Notes under the pieces: model-generated
Told to the model about the DNA's origin: nothing
The model's database searches: none
The model's input: the letters and a program-made list of their open reading frames with translations, nothing else
Translations under genes and position numbers: made by a program
Shown here: positions 6,452 to 10,068 of the stretch, in pieces
Numbering within the stretch: position 1 is the stretch's first letter
Layout of the letters: every line of letters starts with the position of its first letter
Source: an uncultured Lachnospiraceae bacterium
GTDB taxonomy: Bacteria; Bacillota; Clostridia; Lachnospirales; Lachnospiraceae
DNA: 10,068 nt
Direction: 5' to 3'
Assembly (NCBI GenBank): GCA_902803625.1
Contig: CADCQV010000235.1
Span: forward strand, 1-10,068

Positions 6452-8455
6452 TCAAAGGCTGATACTCCTGTTTTTTGTCTTCAGGAAATCCAGAAAGTCA
6501 TCTTCCATCAGGGGCTTTGAGAAGTAGAAGCCCTGCATATAATCACAGCCAAGCTCCTCAAGAACCCTTGCCATTTGATTTGTCTCCACTCCTTCACAGA
6601 CGACCTTTAAGCCGCGGCCCTGGAACATAGGGATCAGATCCTCCAGTATACTGTTTTCGGTATTTCCCTCTTTGGGAGATGGAACACAGCCTTCTCCTCC
6701 CGCGGCAAGCGCAAAGGACTGGTCAAAGTAGGACCACACAATGGATTTGTCGATCTTTATTATGCTTAAGGGAAGAGACAGCATATTCATAAGATTCGAA
6801 TAGCCGGTGCCGTAATCATCAAGTGAAAAGGTAAAGCCATCCTGTGACAGACGGAGCATATTCTCCATCATAATAGGTGAGTCGGAGGCCGCTGTTTCAG
6901 TTATCTCCAGATTGATAAGCCTGGAACTTATGCCGTAGTTTTTTCTGATGGCAATAAGCTCGTCTGACAGATGCTCATTGAGGCATTGTATGGGAGAGAG
7001 ATTAACCTCTATGTATTCAAGACCGTATTTCCTGATGTCGTGGGTCGCAATGAATTCACAGACCCTTTTATATACCTGCCGTCCGAGCTTGGTGATCCTT
7101 CCGTTGGTTTCAGCGGTTTTAATGAATTCATCAGGATAAATGATACCAAGCTCATCATCCCGTACACGAACCAGCGCCTCCGCAGAGGTTATACGGTTTG
7201 CGGCGGGTGACCAGATAGGCTGGAACCAAACCTCCAGCTCGTCATTATCAAGTGCTTTTTCCAGAGCCTTTCTTATCTTGATCTCATGTCTGGTCTCATA
7301 CAGGGTATCCTCATCTATGGAAACAAAAGAAAAAGCTCCGTTTTCAAGTGCCTCGGACAGGGCCTTGTTGATCAGGGTATGAACCTCCTGGATCCTTGAC
7401 ATCTTTATTTCCGAAGAAATGTAGGCATGGGCCGGGGAAAAACGGAAGCTGTTATCAAAAACAGACCAGGGCTTCAGGAAACGGGCATTGATCTGGGCTG
7501 TCTCCTCCACAAAGTCATAATAGCCGTTTTTCAGAAGAAGAAAGCGTCCGTTATGTATGTAAAAGGGATAGACATCTCTTTTGCATACCTCGCCCTTCAG
7601 AAAATCAGCAATGGCACGAAGGCAGGGAACCATGATCTCATCCCCGTAGGTAGTCTTGATTATGTTATAATTTGCAAAGGTAAAGCAGAGAATGGAGCAT
7701 TTCTTTCTTTCAAGATAAAGCTCCTTCTGAAGCTCGCTTAAGCCGTCTCTGGAAAAGAGGCCGGTCCGCTGATCGGTGAAGGCATCGGTATTTGATGCAG
7801 CTATGTAGATTATGAGAACGGAGAGCGTAAAGCCGAAGCAGAGTACCGGCAGCCCGGGAAACAGCACGGCCTGGATAAAGCAGGAAATAAAGGATATTGC
7901 GGTGAAAGCATAAATGGATATTCTTTGTATGGGACGGGTCTTTTCACGGTACCTTCCCATATAGATGCAGCCATGGATCAGAACAGCCATACCGAAGAAG
8001 AAGACAACAAAAAATCCGGGGGCCGGCCTGTAGCCGTTTTCGAGGTCATAAGAAAAGATGGCTCCGGTCAGAGGATTGGTAAGAATATATAATTCTATAA
8101 CCGTATAAAGCGCCAGTGTAAGATACCTCTTTCTTAAAGAGGTGGCCCCGAGACGACCTGTCAGTATCACGACCATTGTACAGAGAATCACGGGGATCGT
8201 GATTACAAGGGCGTGATATAAAAGAACCGCAGCATAGGCGAAAGGGAAAGGGAAAAGCCCGGGATGCTTCTCGGCAAAGTTTGAAAAAATATCGAGAATA
8301 TCCGCCAGGGCGATGGCTAGCATCAGGGCATTAAATACGAGAACCTTTTTCAGGGGCAGCTCCCGGCGCAGAATATTATATATGAGGAGAACGGTCAGCA
8401 CAAAAAGGGAGGCCAGACCATAATCCATATTCCATTTCAATATTTCCTGTGTCAT
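6452..8455 (-). CDS. Membrane-anchored degenerate GGDEF-EAL protein, probable cyclic-di-GMP phosphodiesterase
   Basis: 667 residues. The N-terminal 220 residues hold about seven hydrophobic segments (roughly 12-30, 36-56, 72-98, 111-126, 147-167, 178-198, 202-222), a likely membrane sensor. A GGDEF-like domain follows (about 225-380): it keeps TGLFSRDGL near its start, but the active-site loop is HNGRF (301-305) instead of GGDEF, so cyclase activity is unlikely. The EAL domain (about 395-660) keeps the metal and catalytic set: E426-A-L, Asn485 (EVNLSP), Glu517 (LEITE), Asp546-Asp547 (DDYGTGYS), Lys567 (IKID), Glu621 (CEGVET) and Gln641 (QGF). It should hydrolyse c-di-GMP to pGpG. A Gly/Pro-rich insert of roughly 18 residues (about 582-600) lies between the lysine and EGVET. 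The ribosome binding site is weak; the ATG at 8455 is chosen because an in-frame stop lies seven codons upstream. The gene stands alone, convergent with the sugar operon and divergent from mnmA. Confidence 0.9.
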   Translation of the reverse strand: MTQEILKWNMDYGLASLFVLTVLLIYNILRRELPLKKVLVFNALMLAIALADILDIFSNFAEKHPGLFPFPFAYAAVLLYHALVITIPVILCTMVVILTGRLGATSLRKRYLTLALYTVIELYILTNPLTGAIFSYDLENGYRPAPGFFVVFFFGMAVLIHGCIYMGRYREKTRPIQRISIYAFTAISFISCFIQAVLFPGLPVLCFGFTLSVLIIYIAASNTDAFTDQRTGLFSRDGLSELQKELYLERKKCSILCFTFANYNIIKTTYGDEIMVPCLRAIADFLKGEVCKRDVYPFYIHNGRFLLLKNGYYDFVEETAQINARFLKPWSVFDNSFRFSPAHAYISSEIKMSRIQEVHTLINKALSEALENGAFSFVSIDEDTLYETRHEIKIRKALEKALDNDELEVWFQPIWSPAANRITSAEALVRVRDDELGIIYPDEFIKTAETNGRITKLGRQVYKRVCEFIATHDIRKYGLEYIEVNLSPIQCLNEHLSDELIAIRKNYGISSRLINLEITETAASDSPIMMENMLRLSQDGFTFSLDDYGTGYSNLMNMLSLPLSIIKIDKSIVWSYFDQSFALAAGGEGCVPSPKEGNTENSILEDLIPMFQGRGLKVVCEGVETNQMARVLEELGCDYMQGFYFSKPLMEDDFLDFLKTKNRSISL

Positions 8456-8483
8456 AAATCTATAGAAAATGCCTTAAATAACG

Positions 8484-8489
8484 AGTATA
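8484..8489 (-). promoter_or_regulatory. Possible -10 box for the GGDEF-EAL gene
   Basis: On the - strand this reads TATACT, 28 bases before the start codon at 8455. It lies inside the perfect 10-base palindrome AGTATATACT (8484-8493). I find no convincing -35 at 16-18 bases, so this is weak. The palindrome could be chance in AT-rich DNA or a small operator. Confidence 0.25.
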
Positions 8490-8522
8490 TACTATCTGAT
8501 GAAGGGTAACTGTACAGAAGAA

Positions 8523-8551
8523 TTATTAGATTCCTAAACAACTGTTATAAT
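8523..8551 (+). promoter_or_regulatory. Extended -10 housekeeping promoter for mnmA
   Basis: TGTTATAAT at 8543-8551 is a perfect extended -10 (TGn plus TATAAT). With a 17-base spacer the -35 is TTATTA (8523-8528), three of six matches to TTGACA, which an extended -10 can tolerate. Transcription would begin near 8558, leaving a leader of about 80 bases before the mnmA ATG at 8637. This is consistent with constitutive sigma-A expression of a tRNA modification enzyme. Confidence 0.7.
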
Positions 8552-8636
8552 ACAATAACACAGATTAACATGAAATAAAAGACAGAGAATATGTAGACTT
8601 TTTCAGTGGAAAAAGCTGATTTATAGGAGAAAATGA

Positions 8637-9740
8637 ATGAATAAAAGGGCGCTTATAGCCATGAGCGGCGGAGTGGACAGCTCGGTAGCCGCGTTTTTGA
8701 TGAAGGAAAAGGGCTTTGACTGCCTGGGGATCACAATGCGTCTCTTCAGAGGGAAGGGTGACGGAGAGGCGTGTCACAGCTGCTGTTCCGATGCGGATAT
8801 AGATGATGCGGCGGAAACGGCATTTAAGATGGGCATTCCTTTTGAGGTCGTTGATTTCTCAAAAGAATTCAGGGAGCTAATCATAAAAAAGTTTATCCGT
8901 ACATATGAGGAGGGAGCTGTCCCCAATCCCTGTATCGACTGCAACAGTGAAATGAAATTCGGGCTGCTCCTGAAATACGCCCTTGAAAAGGGCTGTGATC
9001 ACATTGTGACAGGACATTATGCCAGAATAGATACAGACAGTGTAAGCGGACGCCGGATCCTGAAAAAATCTCTTGTTCCGGAAAAGGATCAGAGCTATGT
9101 CCTTTACAGGCTTACACAGGAGGAGCTGTCGAGGGTCATATTTCCCCTGGGTGATATGGGAAAGGATGATACCAGAAGGATAGCCGCGGAAGAGGGCTTC
9201 ATTAATGCAAAAAAGCATGACAGCCAGGATATATGCTTTGTTCCTGACGGGGACTATGTCCGTTTTATGGAGGAATACTCGGGAAAGTCCTATCCTGACG
9301 GTGACATCGTTGATATAAACGGGAGGATCCTGGGCAGGCATCACGGTGCTGTCCGGTATACCAACGGACAGAGGAGGGGTCTCGGTATTTCTTCGACGGA
9401 GCCCCTGTACGTAATTAAAAAGGATATGGAAAAAAACAGGGTATATGTGGGAACCGAAAAGGATCTCTATTCGGATACCCTTTATGCCATAGATCTGAAC
9501 TGGATTTCCGTGCCGGGACTTTCCGGGGAGATGAGGATAACGGCACGGACGAGATACAGCCAGAAGGAAGAGCCTGCAACCGTATATCCGGAAAAAGACG
9601 GTATGATAAAGCTTGTTTTTGACAAGCCCCAGCGCGCCGTTACCCCGGGCCAGGCGGTCGTCCTTTATGACGGTGATACGGTTGTGGGAGGAGGTACGAT
9701 CGCCGGTCCGGACAGGCTGCCTCCTAAAGCTGAATGTTGA
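8637..9740 (+). CDS. mnmA: tRNA-specific 2-thiouridylase MnmA
   Basis: Cytoplasmic enzyme that installs the 2-thio group on the wobble uridine (U34) of tRNAs for Lys, Glu and Gln, using ATP to adenylate U34 and sulfur relayed from a cysteine desulfurase. At 367 residues it has the usual length. Visible motifs: PP-loop SGGVDSS (10-16) for ATP; VPNPCIDCN (95-103) with catalytic Cys99; TGHYAR (125-130); KDQSYVLYRL (150-159); HDSQDICF (194-201) with the second catalytic Cys200; and GQRRGLGIS (244-252). An additional cysteine cluster CHSCC (46-50) lies near the N-terminus. AGGAGA at 8625-8630 is 6 bases before the ATG. A decoy ATG at 8633 in another frame stops after three codons. The gene has its own promoter and no hairpin after it, so its transcript may continue into the kdgK remnant and the glycerate kinase gene. 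Confidence 0.96.
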   Translation: MNKRALIAMSGGVDSSVAAFLMKEKGFDCLGITMRLFRGKGDGEACHSCCSDADIDDAAETAFKMGIPFEVVDFSKEFRELIIKKFIRTYEEGAVPNPCIDCNSEMKFGLLLKYALEKGCDHIVTGHYARIDTDSVSGRRILKKSLVPEKDQSYVLYRLTQEELSRVIFPLGDMGKDDTRRIAAEEGFINAKKHDSQDICFVPDGDYVRFMEEYSGKSYPDGDIVDINGRILGRHHGAVRYTNGQRRGLGISSTEPLYVIKKDMEKNRVYVGTEKDLYSDTLYAIDLNWISVPGLSGEMRITARTRYSQKEEPATVYPEKDGMIKLVFDKPQRAVTPGQAVVLYDGDTVVGGGTIAGPDRLPPKAEC

Positions 9741-9755
9741 ACCCCTTATCTCAAT

Positions 9756-10004
9756 ATGGCAAGAGTGATTACTTTTGGAGAGATAATGATGCGCTTAAAT
9801 CCGGAGGGATACCGGAGATTTGTTCAGGCAGACCGTTTCGAAGCAAGCTATGCGGGGGGAGGCAAATGTGGCCGTATCCCCTGCAAATTACAGAAATGAA
9901 GCATTTTTCGTAAGTAATATTGGACAGGCATTACTTCTGCTCTTGGAGGAGAACTCCCTGAGATCTGCATAGACGCCTGCAAGGCAGCGGATCGGGACGT
10001 GTCC
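9756..10004 (+). pseudogene. kdgK: 2-keto-3-deoxygluconate kinase remnant (frameshift and internal deletions)
   Basis: The gene once encoded a PfkB-family kinase that phosphorylates 2-keto-3-deoxygluconate in hexuronate/pectin breakdown. From ATG at 9756 the start reads MARVITFGEIMMRLNPEGY and continues to ASYAGG, typical of KdgK. The frame then breaks near 9854-9861: a shift restores EANVAV and continues AFFVSNIGQA to 9930. This is best explained by loss of two bases from a GGAGAG-like sequence. In the original frame translation stops at 9897-9899. From 9924, in another frame, TGITSALGGELPEIC through DVS matches the middle of KdgK. The segment between IGQA and TGIT, roughly 60 residues in the family, is gone, and the junction shares ACAGGC (9924-9929). 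Everything after DVS is missing too, against a normal length near 310-340. No ribosome binding site precedes the ATG. The family assignment rests on remembered KdgK sequences. Confidence 0.85.
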
Positions 10005-10017
10005 AGAGGTAGTTTTT

Positions 10018-10068
10018 ATGAAGCTGTTATTTGCATCGGATTCCTTTAAAGGGAGCCTATCAAGTGAA
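10018..10068 (+). CDS. Glycerate kinase, N-terminal fragment (runs off the window)
   Basis: Only 17 codons are visible, but MKLLFASDSFKGSLSSE is the distinctive start of the glycerate kinase family (GarK/GlxK type, usually about 375 residues), which phosphorylates D-glycerate to 2-phosphoglycerate or 3-phosphoglycerate depending on the subtype. AGAGG at 10005-10009 lies 8 bases before the ATG and supports this start. The gene begins immediately after the kdgK remnant, which suggests that the two once belonged to one sugar-acid operon. Whether the rest of the gene is intact cannot be seen. With kdgK and its upstream signals eroded and no terminator after mnmA, read-through from mnmA may now be a source of its transcript (inference). 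Confidence 0.8.
   Translation, partial: MKLLFASDSFKGSLSSE

Noticed and set aside
7427..7741. Open frame on the + strand opposite the GGDEF-EAL gene (104 codons)
   Set aside because: It is antisense to the degenerate GGDEF domain with no start signal or recognisable domain.
8598..8615. Riboswitch or attenuator in the mnmA leader
   Set aside because: Only a 7-bp AT-rich hairpin is visible, with no U-tract, no alternative pairing and no known aptamer core.
8877..9344. Open frame on the - strand opposite mnmA (155 codons)
   Set aside because: It covers the conserved catalytic part of mnmA in antisense and shows no independent coding evidence.
9854..9859. Run of six G as a programmed frameshift site in kdgK
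   Set aside because: Shifting frame here restores only about 25 residues before the large deletion, so no functional kinase could result. Decay explains it better.

Overview
The window looks like a chromosomal segment from a Firmicute of the Lachnospiraceae type (Butyrivibrio/Roseburia relatives). This rests on moderate GC, strong AGGAGG-type ribosome binding sites, tightly packed sugar operons, and proteins that resemble clostridial versions of known families. The genus cannot be fixed from the sequence alone.

Positions 1-6366 (+ strand) form a monosaccharide uptake and catabolism operon. It holds the C-terminal two-thirds of an MmsA/GguA-type sugar ABC ATPase (cut by the window edge), two tandem paralogous MmsB/XylH-type permeases, xylulokinase XylB, and an isomerase of the L-fucose/L-arabinose isomerase superfamily whose substrate is uncertain. 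The likely flow is: ABC import of a pentose, isomerisation of aldose to ketose, then phosphorylation to xylulose 5-phosphate for the pentose phosphate pathway. The only gap of note is 90 bases before the isomerase gene, and it contains a repeat-like element. A perfect 10-bp hairpin at 6391-6414 ends the operon and probably also serves the convergent gene.

Positions 6452-8455 (- strand) encode a membrane protein with about seven N-terminal hydrophobic segments, a degenerate GGDEF domain and an EAL domain that keeps its catalytic residues. It is a probable cyclic-di-GMP phosphodiesterase. A 181-base divergent intergenic region follows, with a good extended -10 promoter for the next gene, mnmA (8637-9740, + strand), a tRNA 2-thiouridylase.

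The last 330 bases are a decay scar. A 2-keto-3-deoxygluconate kinase (kdgK) gene survives only as two fragments, broken by a small frameshift and an internal deletion whose junction shows a 6-base microhomology. It is followed directly by the intact start of a glycerate kinase gene that runs off the window.

I see no CRISPR array, transposase, tRNA, rRNA or clear defence system. The most interesting points are the duplicated permease pair, the FucI-like isomerase next to xylB, the repeat element between them, and the kdgK remnant.
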